The position numbers were made by a program, and so were the translations under genes. 41,459 bases of DNA, taken from the NCBI RefSeq assembly GCF_000745965.1, contig NZ_JQKI01000054.1:1-41459 (forward strand). Direction: 5' to 3'. The notes beneath the pieces are model-generated. The model did no database searches. It was not told the origin of the DNA and saw nothing but the letters and a program-made list of their open reading frames with translations. Shown piece after piece: positions 26,865-36,543 of the stretch. Position 1 is the first letter of the stretch; every line of letters begins with the position of its first letter. Origin of the DNA: Edaphobacter aggregans DSM 19364 (GTDB taxonomy: Bacteria; Acidobacteriota; Terriglobia; Terriglobales; Acidobacteriaceae).

Positions 26865-27477
26865 CCTGATTCGAATTCTTACTGTGGACGATCATCCTCT
26901 TCTTCGTAGAGGGATCGCTGCTCTCGTCAACACCGAAGATGACATGAAGCTGGTCGCGGAGGCTTCCAGTGGAGAGGAAGCCATTGAGAAGTTCCGAGCT
27001 CACCGACCGGACGTGACTCTGATGGATATCCAACTACCCGGCTTGAACGGTATTGAGACCATCAGTCAAATCAAGAAAGAGTTCCCGAATGCGCGGATCA
27101 TCGTTCTGACAACGTATAGCGGCGATGCTCAAGTGGTGCGCGCGATCAAGGCGGGCGCGCGAGGTTATTTGCTAAAAAGACAGGTCCATCGAGAACTCCT
27201 GGAGACCATTCGAGCTGTTCATGTCGGACAGCGGCGCATACCTCAGGAGATTGCTGTAGATCTGGTGGATCATCCCAGGGACGACCTCACCCCCCGAGAA
27301 ATTGACGTGTTGCGATTAATCGCTAGCGGGAACGCCAATAAAGAGATTGCGGATCAGCTGTCAATCGGCGAAGCAAGCGTGAAAAGCTACGTCGCGAACA
27401 TACTCTCGAAGCTCGATGCTAAGGATCGGGCTCATGCTGTCACGATCGGGTTGAAGCGAGGAATTATCGAGCTATAG
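26848..27477 (+). CDS. NarL/FixJ-family response regulator
   Basis: DNA-binding response regulator, 209 aa. The receiver has the acidic pair in LTVDDHP, phospho-Asp60 in VTLMDIQLPG, Thr in VLTTYSG and Lys in GYLLKRQV. The C-terminal LuxR-type HTH (about 143-205) shows LTPREIDVLRLIASGNANKE and VKSYVANILSKL. Its start overlaps the end of the kinase part by 17 nt, the usual arrangement for a cognate pair. If the chimeric kinase is inactive this regulator is an orphan or is served by another kinase. Confidence 0.94.
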   Translation: MSVDPSLIRILTVDDHPLLRRGIAALVNTEDDMKLVAEASSGEEAIEKFRAHRPDVTLMDIQLPGLNGIETISQIKKEFPNARIIVLTTYSGDAQVVRAIKAGARGYLLKRQVHRELLETIRAVHVGQRRIPQEIAVDLVDHPRDDLTPREIDVLRLIASGNANKEIADQLSIGEASVKSYVANILSKLDAKDRAHAVTIGLKRGIIEL

Positions 27478-27560
27478 ACCCCCCGAAAGGAGGAGACGGA
27501 GACCCTCGTTTGGGCGTTTCGAGCTTGTTGCGAATACCCTAAGCTCAAGACGGAAAGGGA

Positions 27561-27941
27561 GTGTCCTTGCAGCGTCTTTTCTCCGCATTTCCAAATGATT
27601 GGCCGGGTAGAGGCCTTTTCCTGCAACGTGTGGTAACTGCGATGTTTCTCTTTTGTTCGGGGTTCGGGCACCTCGGGGAAGCTTCACAGTTTGGTTTAAT
27701 CTTTCCGCATGTGATCGGGGCAGGTGCAGGAATACTTCTGCTCCTTGGCTTATGGACGCCGATCTGTGGAACGTTAATTGGAGTCGTTGAGTTATGGGTT
27801 GCTTTTTCTAGTGCCGGTGGTGGTGGGATTTCCATCATGTTGGCAACATCAGGTGCCACACTGGCAATGATAGGACCCGGTGCATGGTCCATCGATGCGC
27901 GTCTGTTCGGCCGGAAGCATTTCGAGGTTCCGAAGCGCTAG
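27561..27941 (+). CDS. DoxX-like small membrane protein
   Basis: 126-aa inner-membrane protein with about four hydrophobic helices. The pattern (LFLQRVVTAMFLFCSGFGHL near the N-terminus, then PHVIGAGAGILLLLGLWTPI) fits the DoxX/DoxD-like family. Start is GTG at 27561 or TTG at 27567; the GGAAAGGGAG stretch fits the TTG slightly better. It lies 83 nt after the NarL-type regulator in the same direction. Role unknown. Confidence 0.7.
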   Translation: MSLQRLFSAFPNDWPGRGLFLQRVVTAMFLFCSGFGHLGEASQFGLIFPHVIGAGAGILLLLGLWTPICGTLIGVVELWVAFSSAGGGGISIMLATSGATLAMIGPGAWSIDARLFGRKHFEVPKR

Positions 27942-28129
27942 ATGCCTTCTTCTCACCCGAAAGAGTTAGTCTTGTTCCCCACAAATGCTAGTGTGCTTCA
28001 GACTGAGTTTGCGGTTCTACGAGCGTCGATTCGTGGTTGTGCATGACCAGAAGGTCAATTATCACTCATTCATGCGCAGGAATATTCAAGCAGCAACAGG
28101 TGCAAGGCTTGAGCCTGGGAGACAACGCG

Positions 28130-29291
28130 ATGATCGAAAGTATGCCAGGCCAAGACAATCAAATTTATCGACACGTTTCGGATTGCACTGTTAATGATCG
28201 TTTGGTGGCGATTGCCGTTGAGAAGGCGTTGGACTACGAAAATGCGATTAGGGGCCGAGACAGAGAGACGAAACAGGGGCTCCATCTCGAAGAGCAAATC
28301 CGCGCCAAGTTTGGAGAAATCGTCGGAGAGAGTCCCGCGTTGAAGACCGCGTTGGACCTGGTGTCCGTAGTGGCACCTACAGATTCAAGTGTGTTGATCC
28401 TGGGCGAAACGGGAACCGGTAAAGAGCTAATTGCGCGGGCGATCCACGATCTGAGCAGCCGCCGGGAACAGGCCTTTGTCAAATTGAACTGTGCTGCGAT
28501 CCCGCTTGGACTTCTAGAGAGCGAGTTGTTCGGACATGAAAAGGGAGCGTTCACCGGAGCGATTGCACAGAAGACTGGGCGTTTTGACCTGGCGAATAAA
28601 GGCACTCTTTCTTGACGAAGTAGGCGACATCCCTCTTGAGCTTCAGGCGAAGCTTCTACGAGTTCTGCAAGAACAAGAATTCGAGAGACTCGGTAGCAAC
28701 CACACGCACAAGGTGGACGTTCGTCTGATCGCCGCCACTCATCGTGATTTGCCCGTAATGGTAAAGCAGACGATGTTTCGCGAGGATCTGTACTATCGGC
28801 TGAAAGTATTTCCAATCCAAGTTCCGGCTCTGCGGCAACGTACCGAGGACATTCCGAAACTGGTCTGGCATTTCACAGAACTCTACGCTCGACGAATGAA
28901 TAAGAAAATCGACGACATCCCCTCGGAGACGATGGATGCGTTGGTGCGATACCATTGGTCTGGCAACGTTCGTGAATTGCAAAACTTTATCGATCGAGCA
29001 GTGATTCTTTCTCCTCATTCGGTACTACGGGCTCCCACTTCCGAATTGGAGCCCTTCAGTGCTCACAAGGGGTCAAACCTGCCCATAACGGGTCTTGAGG
29101 AGGTGGAACGAGACTATATCGTCCGCGCGCTTGAGGCGAGCAATTGGATAGTCGGCGGACGGAATGGTGCTGCAGAGCGACTAGGAACGAAACGGACATC
29201 GTTGGTTTACAGAATGCGGAAGCTTCGCATAAGCCGTCCTACGTCCTCCTCACGAAATGGTGCCGTCGAGGGGCGTGCACTCCAGGACTGA
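28130..29291 (+). pseudogene. Sigma-54 activator copy 1, N-truncated and frameshifted
   Basis: NtrC-type enhancer-binding protein. Only the last residues of a GAF domain remain (VAIAVEKALDYENAI from about 28205); before that the sequence is unrelated. The AAA+ domain has Walker A GETGTGKE and the sigma-54 contact GAFTGA. The frame breaks at about 28607 in KGTL: the intact paralogue reads KGTLFLDEVGDIP, and here two T bases are missing. Frame 3 then continues LDEVGDIPLELQAKLLRVLQ through the arginine finger region to a Fis-type HTH (GAAERLGTKRTSLVYRMRKL), ending at 29291. Paralogue of the gene at 29452-31607. Confidence 0.85.
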
Positions 29292-29451
29292 GTCTCGCGA
29301 TGGAGAGGTCTGATCCGGAGAAGACGACAACTCGCGGATGTCCGTCGCTGGCCAGCAGGCTTCCTTTTTGTCATCCTTCTCATAAGTAAGATGAGTTGAA
29401 TATGAGCAGGTACCCTCTGTTATGGAGCGGCGTGCCAAGAAAGAATAGTTC

Positions 29452-31607
29452 ATGGAGAAAACAGCACAATCTTCCGCAGATCACATATCCAGCAGTGACC
29501 GAGGGCAGAACGACTCGGGTCTGTTTTCCAGCGAATCTGTGCTCAACATTCTAAGGTTGATTCTTGCCGGATCTCCATTACCTGAGGTGCTCGCGATCAT
29601 TGCTCAATTGGTCGAATCTCGTGGCGACGGCACACTATGCACCATCTGGCTTCCAGAGGATGACGGAAAGCAGATTTATTGCGCCGCGGCGCCAGGTATT
29701 CCCAGATTCGGCGAGCAGGTGGGGTCAATGCTGATTGGCCCCAAAGGCGGATCCTGCGGCACAGCCCTGTATAGGCGGGAGCCTCTATATGTGACCGATA
29801 TCCTCAATGACCCAATCTGGGATCATTATCGTCACCTGCTATTGCCTTTCGGAATTCGCGCAGTGTGGTCACGGCCTTTGTTTACGAGCGAGGGTGAAGT
29901 CCTGGGAACTTTCGCCATTCATTATCGTGAAGTACGTAGCCCTGACTCCGCCGATCTGCAGTTGATCGAGAACGCCAGTCATATCGCGGGAATTGCGATT
30001 GAACGACACCTGAATGAAGAAAGATTGCGACTTGAGCGGGATCGGCTACGCTTGCTCCTGGAAATCACGAACAGCATGGCATCGAGGTTAGACATGCGTC
30101 GCCTGGTGGAGACGTTGTCTACAGATCTGCTGAGAGTGATGCGATGTGATTTTTGCGCATTGCTCCTACCGATACCGATGGCGGGGGCCTGCGTGTAACA
30201 ACGCTGTACAACCCCGAGGCGCGAGGTAGTCTGTCCGACGGGACGATCATACCGAACGACGGTTCCATCTGTGGGAAAGCCTTCCTGACCGGCAAGACTC
30301 AACACTTTGAGAACTTCGAGGACGTTCGTTATGAGGTCGAACGTTCCGGTAGCAGACTAAGCCAACGTATCTTTCAACGTGTCATGGATGAAGGTTTGGT
30401 CTCGGGGTGCGGCCTCCCACTTCTCAGCAGGAACGGCGTAATAGGCGTGTTGACCGCCCTCAACCGGTCAGAGAAGGCATTCGACGTAGATGAGATCACT
30501 TTTCTCGAACAGGTCGCCCGCCAAGTTGCCATAGCTGTCGAGAACGCGTTGGATTATGAAAAGGCGATAAGGGATCGAGACAAAGAGACGAAGCAGAGAC
30601 TCTACCTCGAAGAGGAAATTCGCGCCGAGTTTGGGGAAATTGTCGGAGATAGCCCTGCGTTGAAAACTGCGTTGGATCTTGTATCCATAGTGGCGCCTAC
30701 GGATTCAAGTGTCCTGATACTGGGCGAGACGGGAACCGGCAAAGAACTGATCGCACGTGCCATCCACAATTTGAGTAGCCGGCGGGAACGGCCCTTTGTC
30801 AAATTGAACTGCGCAGCAATCCCGCTTGGACTACTCGAAAGCGAATTATTCGGGCACGAAAAAGGAGCGTTCACCGGAGCCATTGCGCAAAAAACAGGGC
30901 GCTTTGATCTTGCAAACAAGGGCACCTTGTTTCTTGATGAGGTCGGTGACATCCCTCTGGAACTTCAGGCGAAGTTGTTACGTGTCCTGCAAGAGCAGGA
31001 GTTTGAGCGACTAGGTAGCAATCATACTCATAAAGTTGACGTCCGCCTGATCGCAGCCACACACCGTGATTTGCCCGCGATGGTAAAGCAGACTACGTTT
31101 CGTGAGGATCTCTATTACCGGTTGAAGGTGTTCCCGATTCACGTTCCCGCTTTACGACAGCGAACAGAGGATATTCCGAGGTTGGTTCGACATTTCGTTG
31201 AACTTTTCGCCCGCCGAATGAACAAGAAAATCGATGACATCCCCTCGGAGACGATGGATGCCCTCGTGCGATATCAATGGCCCGGAAACGTGCGGGAACT
31301 GCAGAACTTTATCGAACGGGCGGTGATTCTCTCTCCCCATACAGTATTACGCGCGCCAACTTCCGAATTGGAACCGTTCAGCGGTCATAAAGGATCAAAT
31401 CCGCCATGGACAGGTCTTGAGGAGGTGGAGCGAGATCATATCCTCCGAGCGCTTGATGCGAGCAATTGGGTCGTCGGCGGCCGGAGCGGTGCTGCGGAAC
31501 GCTTGGGGATGAAGCGGACGTCGCTGGTTTACAAAATGCAGAAGCTCGGGATCAGCCGTCCCGTGTCCTTTTCAAAGGGTGTCGAGAGTCGTTTACAGGC
31601 GGAGTGA
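29452..31607 (+). pseudogene. Sigma-54 activator copy 2 (GAF-GAF-AAA-Fis), frameshifted
   Basis: FhlA-like regulator of about 718 aa if the frame is restored. The first GAF domain (about residues 25-190) includes IWLPEDDGKQIYCAAAPG and GSCGTALYRREPLYVTDI. The second GAF starts near residue 205 (RLLLEITNSMASRLDMRRLV) and breaks at about 30168: CALLLP in frame 1 must pass to DTDGGGLRVTTLYNPEARG in frame 3, consistent with one lost base. The C-terminal ORF (to 31607) is intact, with VAIAVENALDYEKAI, GETGTGKE, GAFTGA, GNVRELQNFIERAVILSP and the HTH GAAERLGMKRTSLVYKMQKL. Separate translation of the C-terminal part from TTG 30153 is possible and would give a GAF-fragment/AAA protein. Confidence 0.85.
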
Positions 31608-32024
31608 TTCCTCCTACACTGCGTGCCGCGCCAGCCCCTGACGGGGGCCTGTCAGTGGCGGTCATCCGTCACAATTCCCGTCAGCAGGAAACTCGCTGCG
31701 TCGGACTCCTTATGAACATATATCGTTGCAGATAAGTAGCTTATGCCGCACTACAGCTAATAAAGCGCCCTCCTGCTTTTGGCAGAAATGCGTGCCTGCG
31801 TGCTGAGAGCTTCTTGAGCGGGGTTCGTATCAGAACACCACTTACCAACAGGGAGAGCAACCTTGAAAATGGGCTGGCGTCGCCCATTCTGGACATTCGC
31901 ATCTTGCACATTCCAAAAGAGTTGAAAGATCACCTCTAGTCAGCAGGGCAGCGCACGACCAATACGCGACCATACCCAAAAAGTGTCATGTTATTCAAAA
32001 CAGGGTGTTTACCCTAAACACGTG
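31608..32024. other. Non-coding stretch
   Basis: No coding frame, repeat or RNA that I can support. It separates copy 2 of the sigma-54 activator from the terminator beside the tRNA fragment. Confidence 0.4.
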
Positions 32025-32025
32025 A

Positions 32026-32052
32026 AAGCCTCCCGTCCGGGAGGCTTATCTT
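32026..32052. terminator. Terminator hairpin downstream of tRNA-Phe fragment
   Basis: AGCCTCCCGTCCGGGAGGCT forms a strong stem with a short loop; TATCTTTTGTT follows on the plus strand. On the minus strand it lies about 35 nt beyond the CCA end of the tRNA fragment, where a tRNA terminator is expected. Confidence 0.65.
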
Positions 32053-32080
32053 TTGTTCCTTGTAAATCATTGATTCTAAA

Positions 32081-32131
32081 TGGTGGCCAGAGACGGGATC
32101 GAACCGCCGACGCCGGCCTTTTCAGGGCCGC
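32081..32131 (-). tRNA. tRNA-Phe(GAA) 3' fragment, attachment-site scar
   Basis: Fifty-one nt on the minus strand reading from the anticodon stem to CCA: 5-bp anticodon stem CGGCC/GGCCG with 7-nt loop CTGAAAA (anticodon GAA), short variable region, T-arm GGCGG-TTCGATC-CCGTC, acceptor 3' strand TCTGGCC and ACCA. The 5' half (acceptor 5' strand, D-arm) is absent: bases right of 32131 do not pair. This is the form left when a tyrosine integrase inserts an island into a tRNA gene, with the break at the anticodon arm. It implies that the intact tRNA lies to the right beyond the window and that the DNA right of this point is island. Confidence 0.8.
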
Positions 32132-32595
32132 CTAGCAAACTAAGTGGTCTGGAATCAGCGGATATCATTGGGACGATTAGCGTTGTGGCCTCCTCTATTT
32201 AGGATGGTTTAGGACCATTTGGGATGGTTTCGACCGTACGATGGTCGTGTATTGGTCGCGCCTGTCAAGCCGCTCTGGTTCCCCTGGCTTCCATCAACCG
32301 TTTTATTGGCCGTATACGTATATATGATCCGTTATTGTTCTGCGGACTGAGCAATATGTTGAGCCCACACATGATCGCATGGGAGCGCGCATCTACTACC
32401 TAAGCTGGGATGAGATCGCGGCTTTTGACAGTTCCCGGTAAGTTTTTTGGGGACTGCGAACGAGCCTGGCTTAAAGAGATCGCACCCAGCCACCTATCAG
32501 CTCTCCAACTCTCTGACATTCCCTCTGCCTCCTCAGTTTTTGCAACGGAGCCCCGCCCGATCCCGCAAGCTCTAAAGTTTGCGTGCGGATTCGGA

Positions 32596-32769
32596 TAGGG
32601 AGTTCCTTTGGAGCAGATCGCACCACCGTCGCAGAAATTTCCAGATGAATTGAAACGTAACGGATTACTGCGAACACGGGATTCCGCCAGATGGATTCTG
32701 ATGGTTTTGGGAGGATTGGCCGCCTCCGCAGTCGCGACGAAATGTAAGCAAGATTCGTTGGATGCTGAC
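32596..32769 (+). repeat. Direct repeat copy 1 (about 174 bp)
   Basis: Matches 38971-39140 in the same orientation. The first 66 nt differ at a single position; the rest diverges with small indels and ends with the shared ttcgttggatgctgac. Copy 1 has one open frame through it (DELKRNGLLRTRDSARWI), which copy 2 interrupts with a stop, so coding is doubtful. The remaining 32132-32595 and 32770-32887 show no gene; 32200-32225 carries short repeated ggatggttt motifs. Confidence 0.85.
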
Positions 32770-32887
32770 TGATTTCTTCTAACACCGAGGAACTCTTTCT
32801 ACGGATACCTGAAGCTTATCCAGAACTTCAGAGCTAGCCACGCAAGAAGACGCTCCCTCATAACGGCTTGATGAAAGGACTCTTTGT

Positions 32888-34372
32888 ATGAAGTCAAATG
32901 GAACTTCCCCATCTATTCCCCATCCCAATCGCGAGCAAGCGCTAAAAAAAGCTCGTCTGACCGCCGGGTTTCCGAATATAGTAAACGGCCAAAGAATCAA
33001 CTCTTCGAGGTCGATAAAGATCTCCGATCCTGTGACTGGAGAAGAACTTGCAAGCGTGGCCGACACCCAGAAAGATGGTCTCGACCGGGCGGTCCAGGCT
33101 GCAAAGGCAGCGTTTCCCCTTTGGAGCAGCAAGACCTGGAACGAGCGAAGGGATCTTCTTCGAAATGCCATGGAAGAGCTCAAAGCTCATACCGATGAGC
33201 TTTGCACGATCCTAACAGCGGAAAACGGCCGGCCTTATAGCATGGCGCAATGGGAGATCACATGGGTTCTCGATACCTATGTCCCGGCGTTGCTTCAGAT
33301 GGAACTGCCAGATTCGACATGGAATGAAACCGGTGTCGGACAGATCACGAAACGCTATGTCCCACTGGGTGTTGTCGCAGCGATCAGTCCGTGGAATCTT
33401 CCGTTCTTGCTGTCATTCACAAAAGTGCTTCCATCTCTGCTGGCCGGCAATACTGTTGTCCTGAAGCCTGCGGTCTTTACCCCTCTTACGGTACTTCGAG
33501 CCGCCGACTACATTCGTGAGATCCTTCCTCCCGGCGTTTTGAATGTGATCAGCGGAGGGGATGACCTTGGCCCCTGGATGACGTCCCACCCGGACTTCCA
33601 GAAGATCTCTTTCACAGGATCTTCGGAAACGGGAAGCAAGGTCTTTGCATCCGCCGCTCCAACCCTGAAACACCTGACCCTTGAGCTAGGCGGGAACGAT
33701 CCCGGTATTGTCCTTCCGGATGCCGATCCTCAGGCAATCGCCGAGTACCTGTTTCAAAGCATGTTCCTACTCAGTGGCCAGGGGTGTATCACCCTCAAAC
33801 GCCTTTTCGTGCACGAGAGCATCTATCAAGCTCTTACGAAAGCACTCATATCGTGTGCTCAACGTCAGAAACTGGGCGATGGGTTTGATCCCGAAACCAC
33901 ACTGGGCCCTATACAGAATCGCCCCCAGTTCGCTCGCATGCAAATAACATGGGAAGAGATTCAAAAGGCGAAGGCCCCGATCCTCTATCAAGGGGAAGTT
34001 CCATCGGAGGGTGCCGGCATGTTTTTTCCCGTGACCCTCCTGGACAATCCGCCTGCGGAAGCAGCTTACGTAATCCGGGAAAACTTTGGACCATTGCGCG
34101 CCGTTATCAAGTACAAGGATCTCGACGAAGCCGTCCGGCTGGCCAACGGGACCCCATATGGCCTCGGAGCTTCCGTATGGGGTAAAGATCCTGAGTCACT
34201 GGACGCCGTTGCACGTCGGCTTGATGCCGGGACGGTTTGGATCAATCAACACCTCAATGCCCATCCCAACGTTCCATTCAGTGGTCATAAGAATTCAGGG
34301 ATTGGCGTTGAATTCAGCGAAGATGGGCTCAAAGAATTCTGCAATGTGCAGGTCATCGCGAACAACCGATAG
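32888..34372 (+). CDS. NAD(P)-dependent aldehyde dehydrogenase
   Basis: ALDH-superfamily enzyme, 494 aa, oxidising an aldehyde to the acid in the cytoplasm. Motifs in order: ISPWNLPFLLSF (cofactor-binding Asn), KVLPSLLAGNTVVLKPA, the FTGSSETG turn, the general base Glu in LELGGNDPGIVLPDAD, the catalytic Cys in LLSGQGCITLKRL, and FGPLRAVIKYKDLDEAVRLA. Ends with NVPFSGHKNSGIGVEFSEDG. AAAGGA lies about 10 nt before the ATG. Followed by a terminator hairpin and then a GMC oxidoreductase, which suggests sequential alcohol to aldehyde to acid oxidation. Substrate unknown. Confidence 0.95.
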   Translation: MKSNGTSPSIPHPNREQALKKARLTAGFPNIVNGQRINSSRSIKISDPVTGEELASVADTQKDGLDRAVQAAKAAFPLWSSKTWNERRDLLRNAMEELKAHTDELCTILTAENGRPYSMAQWEITWVLDTYVPALLQMELPDSTWNETGVGQITKRYVPLGVVAAISPWNLPFLLSFTKVLPSLLAGNTVVLKPAVFTPLTVLRAADYIREILPPGVLNVISGGDDLGPWMTSHPDFQKISFTGSSETGSKVFASAAPTLKHLTLELGGNDPGIVLPDADPQAIAEYLFQSMFLLSGQGCITLKRLFVHESIYQALTKALISCAQRQKLGDGFDPETTLGPIQNRPQFARMQITWEEIQKAKAPILYQGEVPSEGAGMFFPVTLLDNPPAEAAYVIRENFGPLRAVIKYKDLDEAVRLANGTPYGLGASVWGKDPESLDAVARRLDAGTVWINQHLNAHPNVPFSGHKNSGIGVEFSEDGLKEFCNVQVIANNR

Positions 34373-34379
34373 GCGACAG

Positions 34380-34407
34380 AGCTGGTTCTGCAGTCGCAGA
34401 ACCAGCT
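34380..34407 (+). terminator. Hairpin after aldehyde dehydrogenase gene
   Basis: Perfect 12-bp stem AGCTGGTTCTGC / GCAGAACCAGCT with loop AGTC, 7 nt after the ALDH stop, followed by TTGT rather than a long T-run. Likely a partial or full terminator. Confidence 0.7.
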
Positions 34408-34514
34408 TGTCCGGGGCAAAGAACATAACGATGACCTTGAGGATCGAGCGATCGGTGCGCCTGGGAATCGTGGTTTTTTACGCTAAGTGCCTCACATCAG
34501 AAAGGAGCATTAAT

Positions 34515-36179
34515 ATGAGTTTGAATCATGGAAAACAATCAGCGGCAGATTTCGCGAAGCGCGTTCGTGGGAACCAGCGGAAGCTCAGGGACGGTCTAAA
34601 GTCGCAGTACGACTTCATCGTCTGTGGGTCAGGTTCCTCCGGATCAGTAGTCGCGCGCCGCCTGGCCGAAAATCCCAACGTCAGCGTGCTCTTGCTCGAA
34701 GCAGGCGGCAGCGACGAGGCGCCAAGCGTGAAAGAACCGGCTCGCTGGGTTGAAAACCTCGGGAGCGAGCGCGATTGGAAGTTTGTGGATCAACCCAATC
34801 CACACCTCAAAGGACGTTCCATGCCGCTAAGTATGGGCAAGGTGCTCGGCGGGGGATCGAGCATCAATGGGATGGGTTGGGCACGCGGACATAAGAACGA
34901 TTGGGATTTCTTCACATCCGAGTCCGGCGACACGGCATGGAACTATGAGTCCGTACTCAACATCTACCGTCGGATTGAAGACTGGCAGGGCGCCCCAGAC
35001 CCCACGCGCCGCGGAACCGGTGGATTGGTTTTTGTGCAGTCCGCACCTGACCCGAATCCGATCGCTCCCGCCATGGTGGAAGGAGCGCGTTCCATCGGGA
35101 TGCCGACCTTCGATAGCAACAATGGCCGTCTGATGGAAGACGGCGGCGGGGCCTCTATTATCGATGTGAACGTACGCGACGGAAAGCGCCTATCCGTCTT
35201 TCGAAGTTATGTCTTCCCTTACATGGACCGGCCCAATCTGACTGTGCTCACGCACGCATTGGTTACCAAACTGACCTTAGAGGGAAAGCGAGCCACTGGT
35301 GTAGAGATCGCTTTTAACGGAAAAATCCAACGCATTACGGCTAGACTCGAGGTTGTTCTTTCGTTGGGCGCGATGCACACGCCAAAGGTGTTGATGCTGT
35401 CTGGCATTGGCGATGAGGCTGAGCTACGACGCCTGGGCATACCGGTCGTCCAGCATATTCCAGGTGTGGGGCAGAACTTTCAGGATCATTTTGGTATTGG
35501 CTGTGTCTGGGAGTATCAACAACCGCTCGCTCCTCGCAACAATGGAGCTGAGGCGACGTTCTTCTGGAAGAGCAATCCTGGTCTTGACACTCCGGATTTG
35601 CAGACCTGCCAGGTGGAAGTTCCGCTGTGCAGCGCCGAGACAGGCGCTAAGTTCAATCCATCGCCGGCTTCTTGGACATTGTATGGAGCTGTCGTGCGGC
35701 CGAAAAGCCGAGGCCAGATTCGCTTGACCGGGCCCAACCCCGACGACCCTATACAGATCGAGGCCAATACGCTGTCCCACCCGGACGACCTGAAGGCCGC
35801 AGTAGCGTGCGTGGAACTTTGTCGCGAGATTGGCAATTCGGCCGCGCTTCGACCCTTCACAAAAGGCGAAGTCATGCCTGGCAACCTGAGAGAAGCTGCA
35901 CTAGAAGACTTTATTCGCGATGCGGCCTCCACTTACCACCATCAGACGTGTACCGCAAAAATGGGGCGCGATTCAATGTCGGTCGTAGACGGTCAACTTA
36001 AGGTCTATGGGATCGAAAACCTTCGCATCGCAGACGGCTCGATCATGCCGCGCGTGACCACCGGCAATACCATGGCTTCCTGCATCATCATCGGCGAGCG
36101 CGCCGCTGAGCTGCTGCACACCGCACACAAGCTTTCAGATGTCGAAGCTTATTCCGATCAGGGAGCTGCCTTGCGCTGA
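34515..36179 (+). CDS. GMC-family FAD oxidoreductase (choline-dehydrogenase-like)
   Basis: Flavin-dependent alcohol dehydrogenase/oxidase, 554 aa. The start at 34515 has AAGGAG 8 nt upstream; the frame is open much further upstream through the ALDH tail but that is not the gene. FAD-binding motif YDFIVCGSGSSGSVVARRLA, E of the ribose site in LLLEAGGSD, GMC signature 1 around KVLGGGSSINGMGWARG, signature 2 LSLGAMHTPKVLMLSG. The catalytic His region is ASTYHHQTCTAKMG, and the second conserved residue lies in RVTTGNTMASCIIIGERAAE. Full length. Probably works ahead of the adjoining aldehyde dehydrogenase. Confidence 0.94.
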   Translation: MSLNHGKQSAADFAKRVRGNQRKLRDGLKSQYDFIVCGSGSSGSVVARRLAENPNVSVLLLEAGGSDEAPSVKEPARWVENLGSERDWKFVDQPNPHLKGRSMPLSMGKVLGGGSSINGMGWARGHKNDWDFFTSESGDTAWNYESVLNIYRRIEDWQGAPDPTRRGTGGLVFVQSAPDPNPIAPAMVEGARSIGMPTFDSNNGRLMEDGGGASIIDVNVRDGKRLSVFRSYVFPYMDRPNLTVLTHALVTKLTLEGKRATGVEIAFNGKIQRITARLEVVLSLGAMHTPKVLMLSGIGDEAELRRLGIPVVQHIPGVGQNFQDHFGIGCVWEYQQPLAPRNNGAEATFFWKSNPGLDTPDLQTCQVEVPLCSAETGAKFNPSPASWTLYGAVVRPKSRGQIRLTGPNPDDPIQIEANTLSHPDDLKAAVACVELCREIGNSAALRPFTKGEVMPGNLREAALEDFIRDAASTYHHQTCTAKMGRDSMSVVDGQLKVYGIENLRIADGSIMPRVTTGNTMASCIIIGERAAELLHTAHKLSDVEAYSDQGAALR

Positions 36180-36231
36180 TGCGTCTCGGATGTCGAAAGG
36201 CTGCCCAACTTAAGAAGGAGAGTAGATCACG

Positions 36232-36438
36232 ATGAGCACAAGAAACACCGGAGGAAAGATCCGAGAAAACTTTGGACCATTGCGGGCTGTTTTCAAGTAC
36301 CAGGACCTCGACGACGCCGTCCGGGTGGCCAACGGGACCCCATACGGCCTTGGAACCTCCGTGTCGGGTAAAGATCCTGAGTCACTGGACGCCGTTGCAC
36401 GTCGGCTTGTAGGCGTCGAAAGAGTCCACCTCCGATAG
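36232..36438 (+). pseudogene. Duplicated aldehyde dehydrogenase scrap with its own start
   Basis: A 68-aa frame whose middle (ENFGPLRAVFKYQDLDDAVR onward) is a duplicated 150-bp piece of the upstream ALDH gene: 36260-36409 matches 34074-34223 with a constant offset of 2186 nt and no gaps. It lacks the catalytic Cys, Glu and cofactor site. A fresh start (ATG after AAGGAG) precedes the piece, and the tail after ARRL is unrelated. Non-functional as an enzyme. Confidence 0.85.
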
Positions 36439-36543
36439 TGCACGGACCAATCCGAAAATCGACTGAGGCTCTTATATTTGTCCCTCCAGATGCCAGTGCG
36501 GAGAGATCGATTGAGCGGAAACAAGATGCGAAGGAGAACAGAA

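Noticed and set aside
32132..32260. Complete tRNA gene continuing from the tRNA-Phe fragment
   Set aside because: Sequence right of 32131 does not give a D-arm or an acceptor 5' strand pairing with TCTGGCC.
34086..34514. Upstream extension of the GMC oxidoreductase frame
   Set aside because: Runs out of frame through the 3' end of the ALDH gene; the ATG at 34515 has a good ribosome-binding site and starts just before the FAD motif.
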